From an uncultured Porphyromonadaceae bacterium (lineage in GTDB: Bacteria; Bacteroidota; Bacteroidia; Bacteroidales; Muribaculaceae): a stretch of DNA of 64,000 bases. The translations under genes were made by a program, and so were the position numbers. A model generated the notes under the pieces. The model worked only from the letters and a program-made list of their open reading frames with translations. It was not told where the DNA came from and did not search any database. The stretch spans positions 32,760-96,759 of the forward strand of contig URMS01000011.1 in assembly GCA_900548975.1 (NCBI GenBank), read 5' to 3'. Numbering within the stretch: the first letter of the stretch is position 1; every line of letters starts with the position of its first letter. This document shows positions 41,192-49,682 of the stretch, piece after piece.

Positions 41192-42601
41192 ATGTTGATG
41201 AAACGTATAGCTTCACTATTGATATGCATAGGCAGCGTCGTGGCCGCGCAGGCTCTCGATGTGGTATGTGAGGCCGGTTTGCTCAGCACGAAAATAAGCG
41301 ATCCGCAGACGGTGACGGATCTTGTCGTTACCGGCAGTGCCGATGCTTCCGATTTCTATTTTATCGACAGGTGCATGCCGGCTCTGCGGTCGCTCGACAT
41401 ATCGTCGCTCGATATAAGGGAGTATACCGGCGAGGCTCTCGGCGGCCGGCGGCATTATGCCGGTGGCACCATCCCGGCCGGCGTTTTTGCCGGAAGCAAC
41501 ATCGCCTCGCTGTCGCTTCCGCGCGATTGTGCCGTGGGCGATTTCGCCTTCTCGGGATGCCCTCTCAGAGAGGTGACGCTTCCTGCCGGGACGGTTTTCG
41601 GCGACGGTGTGTTCGCCTACTGTACGGCTCTTGAAAAGGTGAGTGTATCGGCCGGTGTGTCGGTGGGCCGTAGTGCTTTCCGCGGCTGTGTCGCTCTTGC
41701 GGCCGTCGACGGTTCCGACTATCTGTCGGCTGTTCCCGCGTCGGCTTTCGAAGACTGTGCGGCGCTTGGCGCTTTTGCTTTCGGCTCCGGTCTGCGGTCG
41801 GTAGGAGAGGGGGCTTTTGCCCGCACGGCTCTTGCCGAGGTTGCTATGGAGGAATGCACCTCGCTCGACAGCATCGGTGCATGGGCTTTTGCCGGCGATG
41901 CCGCTCTTGTCTGTGTCGCTCTTCCGGCACATCTTGCCGCGGTGGGCGAAGGCGCTTTTTTCGAGTGCACGTCACTTAGCGGCATAACACTGCCCGACGG
42001 CATGACATCGCTGCCTCCCTATGTGCTCAAGGACGCGGCGGCCTTGCAGACATTCGCACTTCCCGCCGCGACCGAAAGGGTGGGGCAGTATGCTCTTATG
42101 GGTGTGTCGGGAGTATCGGCTATCGAACTTCCGGCCTCGCTTCAGATGCTCGATCACGGAGCCATGGAGGGCATGAGCTCGCTCGCTCATATCGATGCTG
42201 CTTCGCTCACTGCCGTGCCCTCGCTGGGCGACGACGTGTGGGCTTCGGTGGAGCAGGGCAGTGTGCAGCTTCATGTAGATCCGTCGCTGGCGCAGTCGTT
42301 TCTCAGCACACCGCAGTGGCAGGAATTTAAAATCGAAAACACTTCTACTGGCACCGGTGCCGCAACCGTGGCCGACAAAACTGTTCGCGCCGCCTTTGCC
42401 GGCACACTGCTGATAGTGGAGAGCACCGGCTGCGACCTGTCCTCTGTCGAGGTATACGATGTGTCGGGGCGCACTCTTTTCAGTGTCGCCGCCGATTCTA
42501 CCCGCATGGGCATCGATACGTCGCACAGCGAGGCCTCTGTCTATATTGTCGCCTGCACGCTTGCCGACGGTACGCGTGGAACTGTTAAAATAGTACGCTG
42601 A
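41192..42601 (+). CDS. Secreted BspA-type leucine-rich-repeat protein
   Basis: A 469-residue exported protein. The signal peptide is MLMKRIASLLICIGSVVAAQA (an alternative start is the Met at residue 3). LRR_5 units run from about 60 to 380 (TALEKVSVSAGVSVGRSAFRGC, SLDSIGAWAFAGDAALVCV). The C-terminal beta domain (about 395-469, VEVYDVSGRTLFSVAADSTR, VYIVACTLADGTRGTVKIVR) resembles a type IX secretion sorting domain; it differs from the tail shared by the two other secreted proteins. Its stop overlaps the trmB start by one base (TGATG), an odd pairing of a surface protein with a tRNA enzyme. Confidence 0.82.
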   Translation: MLMKRIASLLICIGSVVAAQALDVVCEAGLLSTKISDPQTVTDLVVTGSADASDFYFIDRCMPALRSLDISSLDIREYTGEALGGRRHYAGGTIPAGVFAGSNIASLSLPRDCAVGDFAFSGCPLREVTLPAGTVFGDGVFAYCTALEKVSVSAGVSVGRSAFRGCVALAAVDGSDYLSAVPASAFEDCAALGAFAFGSGLRSVGEGAFARTALAEVAMEECTSLDSIGAWAFAGDAALVCVALPAHLAAVGEGAFFECTSLSGITLPDGMTSLPPYVLKDAAALQTFALPAATERVGQYALMGVSGVSAIELPASLQMLDHGAMEGMSSLAHIDAASLTAVPSLGDDVWASVEQGSVQLHVDPSLAQSFLSTPQWQEFKIENTSTGTGAATVADKTVRAAFAGTLLIVESTGCDLSSVEVYDVSGRTLFSVAADSTRMGIDTSHSEASVYIVACTLADGTRGTVKIVR

Positions 42602-43386
42602 TGGGAAAGAACAAACTCAAGAAATTTGCCGAAATGAAGACCATCGATCTGGTCTTCCAATATCCTTTCTCACGACTTAAAGAGGAAGGTTTTCCTCTGC
42701 GGGGGCGGTGGGGTGCCGATTTTTTCGGCAATGACAATCCCATAGTGCTCGAGCTCGGATGCGGCAAGGGTGAATATACCGTGGGGCTGGCGCGTCAGTT
42801 CCCCGACCGCAATTTCATAGGCATCGATATCAAGGGCGCGCGTATGTGGACCGGTGCCTGCCAGGCACGCGACGCCGGCATGACTAATGTGGCTTTCATA
42901 CGCACATCCATCGAACTGCTCGACAGTTTCTTCGCTCCCGGCGAAGTGGCCGAGATATGGATCACATTCCCCGACCCGCAGATGAAGAAAGTGCGCAAGC
43001 GTCTCACCGGCACACGGTTTATCGATCTCTACCGCCGCGTGAGCCGCCCCGACGGTATTGTCAATCTCAAGACCGACAGCCCCTTCCTCTACGCCTATAC
43101 TTCCATGATGGCGGCCCACAACGGACTGCAGGCCATCGAGGCCACCGACGATCTCTATGCCACCATATCGCCCGACAATCCCATACTCAATATCCGCACG
43201 CACTACGAAAACCAGTGGCTCGACCGCGGACTCACCATCAAATATATCCGTTTTCCGCTTGGCGACTCGCCTCTCGAAGAACCACCGGGCGCCGAGGAAC
43301 TGGAGCACGATACCTATCGCAGCTATTCCCGTGGCTACATCCAAATGCCCGATCTGATGCCCGATGATGTAGAGTTGAAAGAGTGA
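42601..43386 (+). CDS. trmB: tRNA (guanine-N7)-methyltransferase
   Basis: A 261-residue enzyme that makes m7G46 in tRNA using SAM. Motifs: SAM site LELGCGKGEYTVGLA near residue 50, FIGIDIKGARMW, and the family signature IWITFPDPQMKK near residue 120. Near the end, NIRTHYENQWLDRG contains the conserved T-x-Y-E. Complete. Linked by one-base overlap to the upstream LRR gene. Confidence 0.96.
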   Translation: MGKNKLKKFAEMKTIDLVFQYPFSRLKEEGFPLRGRWGADFFGNDNPIVLELGCGKGEYTVGLARQFPDRNFIGIDIKGARMWTGACQARDAGMTNVAFIRTSIELLDSFFAPGEVAEIWITFPDPQMKKVRKRLTGTRFIDLYRRVSRPDGIVNLKTDSPFLYAYTSMMAAHNGLQAIEATDDLYATISPDNPILNIRTHYENQWLDRGLTIKYIRFPLGDSPLEEPPGAEELEHDTYRSYSRGYIQMPDLMPDDVELKE

Positions 43387-43528
43387 ATAAAGTGAAAAAG
43401 TTAAGATAATAGTTTTTATAATTAGAAATTACAAGTTAGTAGTTAGAAGTTATCTTCCTACCTTCATAATTTCCTAATCACTTAATTTCTTAATTTCCTA
43501 ATCTCCTACCCTCCTAATTTCCTAAAAC
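43386..43528. repeat. Intergenic composite of three repeat word classes
   Basis: In the gap between trmB and the Mrp gene, GTGAAAAAGTTAAGATAATAG is followed by TTAGAAATTACAAGTTAGTAG-type words, then a pyrimidine arm of TTTCCTAATCTCCTACCC-type words reaching the Mrp ATG. It is the only place where all three word families occur together. Confidence 0.65.
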
Positions 43529-43529
43529 T

Positions 43530-44627
43530 ATGGATTTGTATCCTTCTCTGATAACCAATGCCCTCGCCACGGTACGCTATCCCGGCTCGGGTAAAAATAT
43601 AGTCGAACTCGACATGGTCGCCGATGACATACGTATCGCCGGCAATCATGTGAGCTTTACAATCGTATTCGACAAAGCCACCGACCCATTCAAGGCATCT
43701 CTGCTCAAAACAGCCGAAGCGGCTATAAAGCATGCCGCCCCCGGTGCCGAGGTCGAAATCAATACTGCCGTCCGCCATGCCGCGCCTGTAGTCGAGAAAG
43801 CTCCCGTGCTGCCAGGTGTGAAAAATATCGTGGCGATATCGTCGGGCAAAGGCGGTGTCGGCAAATCGACTGTCGCCGCCAACCTCGCCGTGGCGCTTGC
43901 CGCCGAGGGCTACAGCGTGGGACTACTCGATGCCGATATTTTCGGCCCGTCGGTACCCAAAATGTTCGGTCTCGAAAATGTAGAGCTGTATATGCACGAG
44001 GTCGACGGCCGTAATCTTATTATCCCTGCCGAGCGTTATGGTGTCAAGGTGCTGTCGATAGGTTTTGTCATCGATCCCGCAAGCGCTGCCGTGTGGCGCG
44101 GCGCCATGGCCTCGAACGCACTGAAGCAGCTTATCGAGCAGGCCGACTGGGGCGAACTCGACTATTTCCTCATCGACATGCCTCCCGGAACGAGCGACAT
44201 CCACCTCACCCTCGTACAGACTCTGGGCATAGGCGGAGCCGTGGTGGTGACCACACCCCAGCAGGTGGCACTGGCCGATGCCCGCAAGGGTATAGCCATG
44301 TTCCGCGACCCCAAGATCAACGTTCCCGTGCTGGGTCTTGTCGATAACATGGCATGGTTCACGCCTGAGAAGCATCCCGACGAACGATACTATCTTTTCG
44401 GTGACGATGCCAATGTCGACGCCCTCGCCGCCGAGTACGATGTGCCTGTGCTCGCGCGCATACCCCTTGTAGCCGCCGTAGGCGAGCATTCCGATGCCGG
44501 CAAGCCCATAGCCCTTGAGAATACCATGTCGGCCCAGGCTTTCGTGCATCTGGCCCGCGAGGTGGTCGATGCCGTCGACCGTCGCAACGCCTCTCTTCCT
44601 CCCACTGAAAAAGTACATACGAAATGA
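43530..44627 (+). CDS. Mrp/NBP35-family iron-sulfur carrier ATPase
   Basis: A 365-residue ParA-like P-loop ATPase that carries or inserts Fe-S clusters. An N-terminal MIP18-like domain (residues 1-85) is followed by deviant Walker A ISSGKGGVGKST near residue 107, LLDADIFGPSVPKMFG, IDMPPGTSDIHLTL and VDNMAWF. In many homologues the last motif carries the cluster-binding CxxC as NMSxFxCPxC; here the Cys pair is not seen (NMAWFTPEKHPDERYYLFG), so cluster binding may differ. Overlaps aroQ by four bases. Confidence 0.9.
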   Translation: MDLYPSLITNALATVRYPGSGKNIVELDMVADDIRIAGNHVSFTIVFDKATDPFKASLLKTAEAAIKHAAPGAEVEINTAVRHAAPVVEKAPVLPGVKNIVAISSGKGGVGKSTVAANLAVALAAEGYSVGLLDADIFGPSVPKMFGLENVELYMHEVDGRNLIIPAERYGVKVLSIGFVIDPASAAVWRGAMASNALKQLIEQADWGELDYFLIDMPPGTSDIHLTLVQTLGIGGAVVVTTPQQVALADARKGIAMFRDPKINVPVLGLVDNMAWFTPEKHPDERYYLFGDDANVDALAAEYDVPVLARIPLVAAVGEHSDAGKPIALENTMSAQAFVHLAREVVDAVDRRNASLPPTEKVHTK

Positions 44628-45067
44628 AAAACCGAGTCCTGGTACTCAACGGTCCCAACCTCAATCTGCTCGGACGCCGCGATCCGGCACACTACGGCTC
44701 CATGACCATGGACGCCATTCTTGCCGGCCTGCGCCGCCGCTTTGGCGGGGGTGAGATAGAGTATTTCCAGAGCAATTGCGAGGGCACTCTCATCGACCGC
44801 ATACACAGCACAGGCTTCGATGCCGACCTGCTCGGCATAGTATTCAATGCCGGCGCCTACACACACACCTCGCTGGCACTTGCCGACGCCATCGACGCCG
44901 TGGCCGTGCCTGTGGTGGAGGTGCATCTGAGCAATGTCTTCGCGCGCGAGGAGATACGCCGCCGTTCCATGATAGCGCCGGTATGCATAGGTTCTATATC
45001 GGGCTTCGGAGCCGAGTCGTATGCTTTGGCCGTGCAGGCTCTAATCGACCGCGACAATGAAAATTAA
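44624..45067 (+). CDS. aroQ: Type II 3-dehydroquinate dehydratase
   Basis: A 147-residue shikimate-pathway enzyme. Active-site segments are all present: NGPNLNLLGRRDP, the Tyr of HYGSMTM, NAGAYTHTSLALADAI, VVEVHLSNVFAREEIRRRS and GFGAESYALAVQAL. Length is standard. ATGA overlap with the Mrp gene upstream; 13 bases before the glycosyltransferase start. Confidence 0.97.
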   Translation: MKNRVLVLNGPNLNLLGRRDPAHYGSMTMDAILAGLRRRFGGGEIEYFQSNCEGTLIDRIHSTGFDADLLGIVFNAGAYTHTSLALADAIDAVAVPVVEVHLSNVFAREEIRRRSMIAPVCIGSISGFGAESYALAVQALIDRDNEN

Positions 45068-45073
45068 AGGAGG
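45065..45073 (+). promoter_or_regulatory. Strong Shine-Dalgarno-like site deciding the glycosyltransferase start
   Basis: TAAAGGAGG ends seven bases before ATG 45081. Such sites are uncommon in this phylum. It favours 45081 over an in-frame ATG at 45057 that overlaps aroQ. Confidence 0.6.
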
Positions 45074-45080
45074 CGAATCC

Positions 45081-46217
45081 ATGCTTGTGGGGCTCGACGG
45101 CAAGCGTGCCGTCGAGAACAATACCGGCCTGGGCAACTACAGCCGCTATACCCTCAATATGCTTTCGATGGCTTTTCCGGGCACGCGCTTCCGCCTGTAT
45201 GCGCCCCGCGAAAAGGAAAACGACCGTCTGCGCCCCCTTCTGGCCCGCGAGAATATCGACATCAGCTATGCCTCCACGAGCTTTGGGGCTATCGGCAGAG
45301 CGCTGTGGCGTACTGTCGACATGCCCGTGACCCTCGGTCGCGACGGTGTGACAGTGTACCACGGCCTTTCCAACGAGCTACCCCTTACCATAGGCCGCGT
45401 ATGCCCCTCGGTAGTCACTATCCACGATACCATCTACCGCCACTGCCCTGCCGACTATACGGCCATCGACCGCCGGCTCTACGACTTCAAATATGGCCGC
45501 TCGGCGCGCATCGCCAACCGTGTAATCGCCATCAGCGAGTGCACCCGGCGCGACATCATGTCGTACTACGACATCGATCCGTCGAAAATCGATGTCATAT
45601 ACCAGGGCATAGATCCCGTATTCACCCTCGACATTCCCACTGTGAAGCGTCAGGAAGTGCGGGCGCGCTATAAGCTTCCCGACACCTACATTGCCTGTGT
45701 GGGCACAGTGCAGCCGCGCAAGAACCAGCTTCTTGCCGTGCGTGCCATGGAGCGGCTGCCCGAGAGCGTACACCTTGTCATTGTAGGGCGTATGGGCGGC
45801 TCATATGGTGCCGAGGTGAAGGCCGAGATATCGCGGCTGGGGCTTTCTGACCGTGTGCTGCATCTTGAGGGAATACCTTTTGCCGATCTTCCTGCCATCT
45901 ATGCCGATGCTGCCGTGAGCGTGTATCCTTCGCGCTATGAGGGTTTCGGGCTGCCGGTGGTGGAGTCGATTACCGTGGGTACTCCTGTAGTGGCTGCGAC
46001 CGGCTCCTGTCTTGAGGAAGCCGGCGGCGACGGTGCCCTGTATGTCGACCCCGACGATGTGGCTGCCCTTGCCGAGGCCGTGCGGCATATCATCGACGAC
46101 CGTATATACCGCGACAAGCTCGTGCGCCACGGACAGAAATACGTCAAAAAATTCTCGGCCGACAATTTCGCCAAAGCCGTCATGGCATCGTATCATAAAG
46201 CAATTCTCGCTTTTTAG
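45081..46217 (+). CDS. GT4-type glycosyltransferase
   Basis: A 378-residue GT-B fold transferase. The N-terminal acceptor half has LVGLDGKRAVENNTGLGNYS and TVYHGLSNELPL. The C-terminal donor half has VGTVQPRKNQLLAVRAM, the nucleotide-sugar site YPSRYEGFGLPVVESITVGT (the E-x7-E motif), and GDGALYVDPDDVAALAE. Likely transfers a hexose such as mannose to a cell-surface glycan; donor not determinable. Start as argued from the AGGAGG site. Followed nine bases later by an epimerase gene. Confidence 0.87.
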   Translation: MLVGLDGKRAVENNTGLGNYSRYTLNMLSMAFPGTRFRLYAPREKENDRLRPLLARENIDISYASTSFGAIGRALWRTVDMPVTLGRDGVTVYHGLSNELPLTIGRVCPSVVTIHDTIYRHCPADYTAIDRRLYDFKYGRSARIANRVIAISECTRRDIMSYYDIDPSKIDVIYQGIDPVFTLDIPTVKRQEVRARYKLPDTYIACVGTVQPRKNQLLAVRAMERLPESVHLVIVGRMGGSYGAEVKAEISRLGLSDRVLHLEGIPFADLPAIYADAAVSVYPSRYEGFGLPVVESITVGTPVVAATGSCLEEAGGDGALYVDPDDVAALAEAVRHIIDDRIYRDKLVRHGQKYVKKFSADNFAKAVMASYHKAILAF

Positions 46218-46226
46218 CTATTAATC

Positions 46227-47252
46227 ATGGAAGAAAAGAAAAAAACGCTGCTCGTGGTTGGTGCCGGCGGATTTATCGGAGGTTTCATAGCTTCCGAAGG
46301 TCTCCGTCGCGGCTACGATGTGTGGGCAGGCGTGCGCGAGTCGACCTCGCGGCGATATCTCACCGATCCGGCGCTCCATTTTGCAGTATTCGACTACGAC
46401 GAACCCGCCACGCTGCTCGAGCAGATACGTCGGTATGCCCCCGAAGGCGGCTGGGACTATATCATATACAACCTTGGCGCAACCAAATGCGCCAATTTCG
46501 CCGACTTCAACCGCATAAATTTCAATTATCTGCGTAATTTCGGCGAAGCTCTCACCGGCGCCGGTATGCTGCCTCAGAGATTTCTTTATATGAGTTCGCT
46601 CAGCGCTCTGGGCGATGCCGATTATCTCGGTTACGAGCCTATCACGGCGGCCACTCTGGCACGGCCCAATACACGCTACGGCCTTTCCAAAATCAAAGCC
46701 GAGACATGGCTTGAGACTAATCCGGCCATACCCTGGATTATATTCCGTCCTACGGGCGTATACGGTCCTCACGAGCAGGACTATCTGATGATGATAAAGT
46801 GCATCGACTCGCGCTTCGACTTTGGTGTGGGCTATAAGAAACAGATGCTCACCTTTATCTATGTCGACGACCTTGTCGGCGCTATGTTCGACGCCCTGGC
46901 CTCGCCCGATACCCTGCATAAGAAATATATCATCAGCGAGCCCCGGGCCTATACACAGAGTGAGTTCCGGGCTATTGTGGCACGTTCTCTCGCCAAGAAA
47001 TTTGTCATACCGGTCAAGCTGCCTCTGTGGGCAGGCTATCTGGCCTCTGTGGTGGCTGAGAAATGGGGCGCGATACGGCTCAAGCCGTCGACTCTCAACC
47101 GCGACAAATTCAAAATCATGCGGCAGCGCAACTGGAACTGCTCTGTCGACGACGCCGTCCGCGATTTCGGTTTCCACGCCGACTATCCCCTTGAGCGCGG
47201 TATCGAGGAGACTGTCAGGGCATATCTCATAGAAAAAGAAGCTAAGAAATGA
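46227..47252 (+). CDS. NAD-dependent epimerase/dehydratase (extended SDR)
   Basis: A 341-residue Rossmann enzyme. NAD site VVGAGGFIGGFIASEG, then LGATKCANF, YMSSLSALGD, the catalytic YGLSK near residue 152, IIFRPTGVYGPHE and FIYVDDLVGA. It probably converts a nucleotide sugar or a related metabolite; the specific substrate is unknown. Four-base overlap with the next small membrane gene. Confidence 0.87.
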   Translation: MEEKKKTLLVVGAGGFIGGFIASEGLRRGYDVWAGVRESTSRRYLTDPALHFAVFDYDEPATLLEQIRRYAPEGGWDYIIYNLGATKCANFADFNRINFNYLRNFGEALTGAGMLPQRFLYMSSLSALGDADYLGYEPITAATLARPNTRYGLSKIKAETWLETNPAIPWIIFRPTGVYGPHEQDYLMMIKCIDSRFDFGVGYKKQMLTFIYVDDLVGAMFDALASPDTLHKKYIISEPRAYTQSEFRAIVARSLAKKFVIPVKLPLWAGYLASVVAEKWGAIRLKPSTLNRDKFKIMRQRNWNCSVDDAVRDFGFHADYPLERGIEETVRAYLIEKEAKK

Positions 47253-47515
47253 GCGGAAAATACAGCAACATGCCTCTGTGGGCAAAGATTCTGATTATCG
47301 TGTCGGCCCTGCCTGTGTGCGCCTATCCGTGGATGCTCGTCAATGCGGGTCCGGGACAGGATGTCAAGGTATTTCTGTGGCTCTATCCCTTCTATGTGCT
47401 TGCAGCCGCAATATGCGCATGGATCTGCTGGCCAGAGCGCCGCGAAATCGCCTGGATACTCATCATCATCATGCTCCTCACCCACGCCGGCATGTTCTAC
47501 CTCACCTTCGCCTGA
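47249..47515 (+). CDS. Small membrane protein of unknown function
   Basis: An 88-residue protein with three hydrophobic helices: AKILIIVSALPVCAYPWMLV, VFLWLYPFYVLAAAICAWIC and IAWILIIIMLLTHAGMFYLT. No family recognised. ATGA overlap with the epimerase gene argues that it is translated and may act with it at the membrane. Confidence 0.75.
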   Translation: MSGKYSNMPLWAKILIIVSALPVCAYPWMLVNAGPGQDVKVFLWLYPFYVLAAAICAWICWPERREIAWILIIIMLLTHAGMFYLTFA

Positions 47516-47550
47516 CCCTCCTGTGCCCCACACCTCCCGCGCCCCACGCT

Positions 47551-47620
47551 CTGGCTAAAGCCATAGCCGCAAACAAACCTTCGTAAGCTAATGTTTGTAA
47601 GCGCTTATGGCTTCAGCCAT
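47551..47620. repeat. Paired REP-like palindromes in intergenic gap
   Basis: TGGCTAAAGCCA (47552-47563) and ATGGCTTCAGCCAT (47607-47620) are each palindromic and also face each other as an imperfect 23-base inverted repeat (AGCCGCAAACA / TGTTTGTAAGCGCTT). It could form one long hairpin ahead of the methyltransferase gene. Confidence 0.6.
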
Positions 47621-47635
47621 AAATAAAAAAGAAAA

Positions 47636-48280
47636 ATGACAGAAGAGCTATTAAACGACTATATCGAGGCACACAGCGGGGCCGAGCCCCCCATGCTCCA
47701 CAGCCTCTATCGACGCACACACCTCACGCGGCTCTATCCGCGCATGTGCACCGGCCACGCTCAGGGGCGCCTCCTGGTAATGCTCACGCATATGATACGC
47801 CCGCACCGCATCCTCGAGCTGGGCACATTTACCGGCTACTCGGCACTGTGCTTTGCCGAGGCTATGCCTCCGGGCTGCTCCATCGATACCGTGGAGATAG
47901 ATACAGAATATGCCGACGATCTGCGCGAACTCTTTGCATCGTCGCCTCGCGGTGCCGACATAAGGCTGCATATAGGCGATGCAAGCCGCCTTATCGACGG
48001 CATAATGACCGACGGCACTCCTGTCGACATGGTATTTATCGATGCCGACAAACGTGTATACTCCGAATACTACGAGGCGGTGATGCGCCATCTGCAGCCG
48101 GGAGCATTTATTCTTGCCGACAATACCCTCTGGGACGGCAAGGTGCTCGATCCCGCCGCCCGCGACCCTCAGACGCAGGGTATACGCGCTTTCAACGATC
48201 TCGTTGCCGCCGACCCGCGTGTCGAAAAAGCCATCATCCCCATCCGCGACGGCTTAACGATTTTGAGAGTTAGAAATTAG
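47636..48280 (+). CDS. O-methyltransferase (class I, COMT-like)
   Basis: A 214-residue SAM-dependent enzyme of the Methyltransf_3 family. Motif I is LELGTFTGYSALCFAEAM; the acidic SAM ribose contact is VEIDTEYADDL; the metal-binding Asp is VFIDADKRVYSEYYE; and ILADNTLWDGKVLDP and GIRAFNDLV are typical. Likely methylates a catechol-like small molecule; substrate unknown. Ends into an inverted repeat shared with the convergent channel gene. Confidence 0.92.
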   Translation: MTEELLNDYIEAHSGAEPPMLHSLYRRTHLTRLYPRMCTGHAQGRLLVMLTHMIRPHRILELGTFTGYSALCFAEAMPPGCSIDTVEIDTEYADDLRELFASSPRGADIRLHIGDASRLIDGIMTDGTPVDMVFIDADKRVYSEYYEAVMRHLQPGAFILADNTLWDGKVLDPAARDPQTQGIRAFNDLVAADPRVEKAIIPIRDGLTILRVRN

Positions 48281-48346
48281 TAGTTACAAGTTAGTAGTGC
48301 TTCAACTCCTAACTTCTAACTCCTAACTTGTAACTCCCAACTGCCC
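48266..48346. repeat. Inverted repeat (TTAGAAATTAGTAGTTAC class) between convergent genes
   Basis: GTTAGAAATTAGTAGTTAC and AAGTTAGTAG mirror CTTCTAACTCCTAAC and TTGTAACTCCC around a four-to-six base loop. Same word family and same convergent-gene placement as 35817-35905. It overlaps the last codons of the methyltransferase gene. Confidence 0.7.
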
Positions 48347-49634
48347 TCACCACTCCGTAGCACAGTGCCGAGGCAAGGACCATAGGCAGAAGCAGGGTGA
48401 AATTGCCTGTCATTTCGGGTGTGAGGAACATGGCCATGAAAGGCGCCCGTATCACGCCCGCAAATACCGCGCACATGCCTATCAGAGCAAAATCGCCCAC
48501 CGGCAGCGAGCATCCGAGCAAAGTATTTGCTCCCGTGGCGAAGAGCAGACCAGCAAGAGATCCGGCAAACAGCGTGGGTGCGAAGTCGCCGGCGACACCG
48601 GCGTCGGTGGTGAGGCCCACAGCCAGGCCCTTTACCGCGAGTATGCCTCCCACTATCAGTGCAAGATGTCCGAAACCGCGCCCTATATCCAGCGGCGTGC
48701 CGTCGTACAGCGCGGTTACATGGCCGTTGAGCATGCGGTCCATTACGCCGTAGCCTTCGCCATAAAGCGCCGGAAAACAGAACAGCATTACGCCCAATAA
48801 TGCTCCGGCTACGGCTATTCTGAGCCACTGAGCCTTCATTGCTGCCAGCATACGCCTGGCGAGCGACACACATTGTGAGTAAAAAAGCGAATAGATTCCG
48901 GCCGCCACTCCGAATACGGCCAGTGCCGCGTAGGCTCCGGCGCCGAATGGCTCGGCCGAATTGAGGAATACGTCGAAAGTGAATCCCGTGAAGATATAGC
49001 ACGTCAGTGCCGACGCAAGGCATGCCAGCAGCAGGGCAAGCACCGTAAAGGTGGTGAAGGGCAACTGCAGTATCTCCAGTGCGAAAAGCATGCCGCCCAC
49101 CGGAGCCTTGAATATCGCCGCTATGCCCGCTCCCGCACCGCAGCCTATGAATATGCGCACCTGGTCCGGAGTAAGCCCCAGCCGCATGGCTATATTTCCG
49201 CTTATCGATGCGCCGGTAACAGCTATAGGTCCTTCGGCACCGGCCGAACCGCCGAAACCGAGCGTGAACACATTGGCTATTATAGGCCCGAATATCAGTT
49301 TTTTATTGATGGCCCACCCTCCTTTGTTGAGAAAGTGAACCAGCCGGTCCGTGCCACCCGAAAGCGGTCGGCGCACCACATAGCGGCAGAACAGCCCCGC
49401 AAGCGTCAGACCTATGACAGGCAGAACGAGCAGTGTCCAGTTCACCGAGTCGGAGAAATGTCCCATCAGCGCTCCCGAAACAAGAGCGATAAGTTTTTTG
49501 AGTATTACGCAGGCCAGTCCTGTGCTCAGTCCGGCGACAGCGGCAAGAATCATGATATATGCCTTTTCGGGCACATAGCGATGATATAGCCTTATCCGGG
49601 CTATGATATTGAAACGATGTCGCTTGCTGTTCAT
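48309..49634 (-). CDS. ClC-family chloride channel/transporter
   Basis: A 441-residue inner-membrane protein with about 10-12 hydrophobic helices. The anion-selectivity motifs are clear: GGSAGAEGPIAVTG near residue 120, with the gating Glu present, and GCGAGAGIAAIFKAPVGGMLFALE near 165; GVAGDFAPTLFAG lies near 345. No C-terminal CBS domains. The gating Glu suggests either a H+/Cl- exchanger or gated channel. ATG 49632-49634 (MNSKRHRF) is preferred to an upstream GTG. Confidence 0.93.
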   Translation of the reverse strand: MNSKRHRFNIIARIRLYHRYVPEKAYIMILAAVAGLSTGLACVILKKLIALVSGALMGHFSDSVNWTLLVLPVIGLTLAGLFCRYVVRRPLSGGTDRLVHFLNKGGWAINKKLIFGPIIANVFTLGFGGSAGAEGPIAVTGASISGNIAMRLGLTPDQVRIFIGCGAGAGIAAIFKAPVGGMLFALEILQLPFTTFTVLALLLACLASALTCYIFTGFTFDVFLNSAEPFGAGAYAALAVFGVAAGIYSLFYSQCVSLARRMLAAMKAQWLRIAVAGALLGVMLFCFPALYGEGYGVMDRMLNGHVTALYDGTPLDIGRGFGHLALIVGGILAVKGLAVGLTTDAGVAGDFAPTLFAGSLAGLLFATGANTLLGCSLPVGDFALIGMCAVFAGVIRAPFMAMFLTPEMTGNFTLLLPMVLASALCYGVVRAVGSYKLGVRS

Positions 49635-49682
49635 TTCCACAGGAGATGCATATATTTAAAATGCTTCCTGTGGTAAAAAGGT

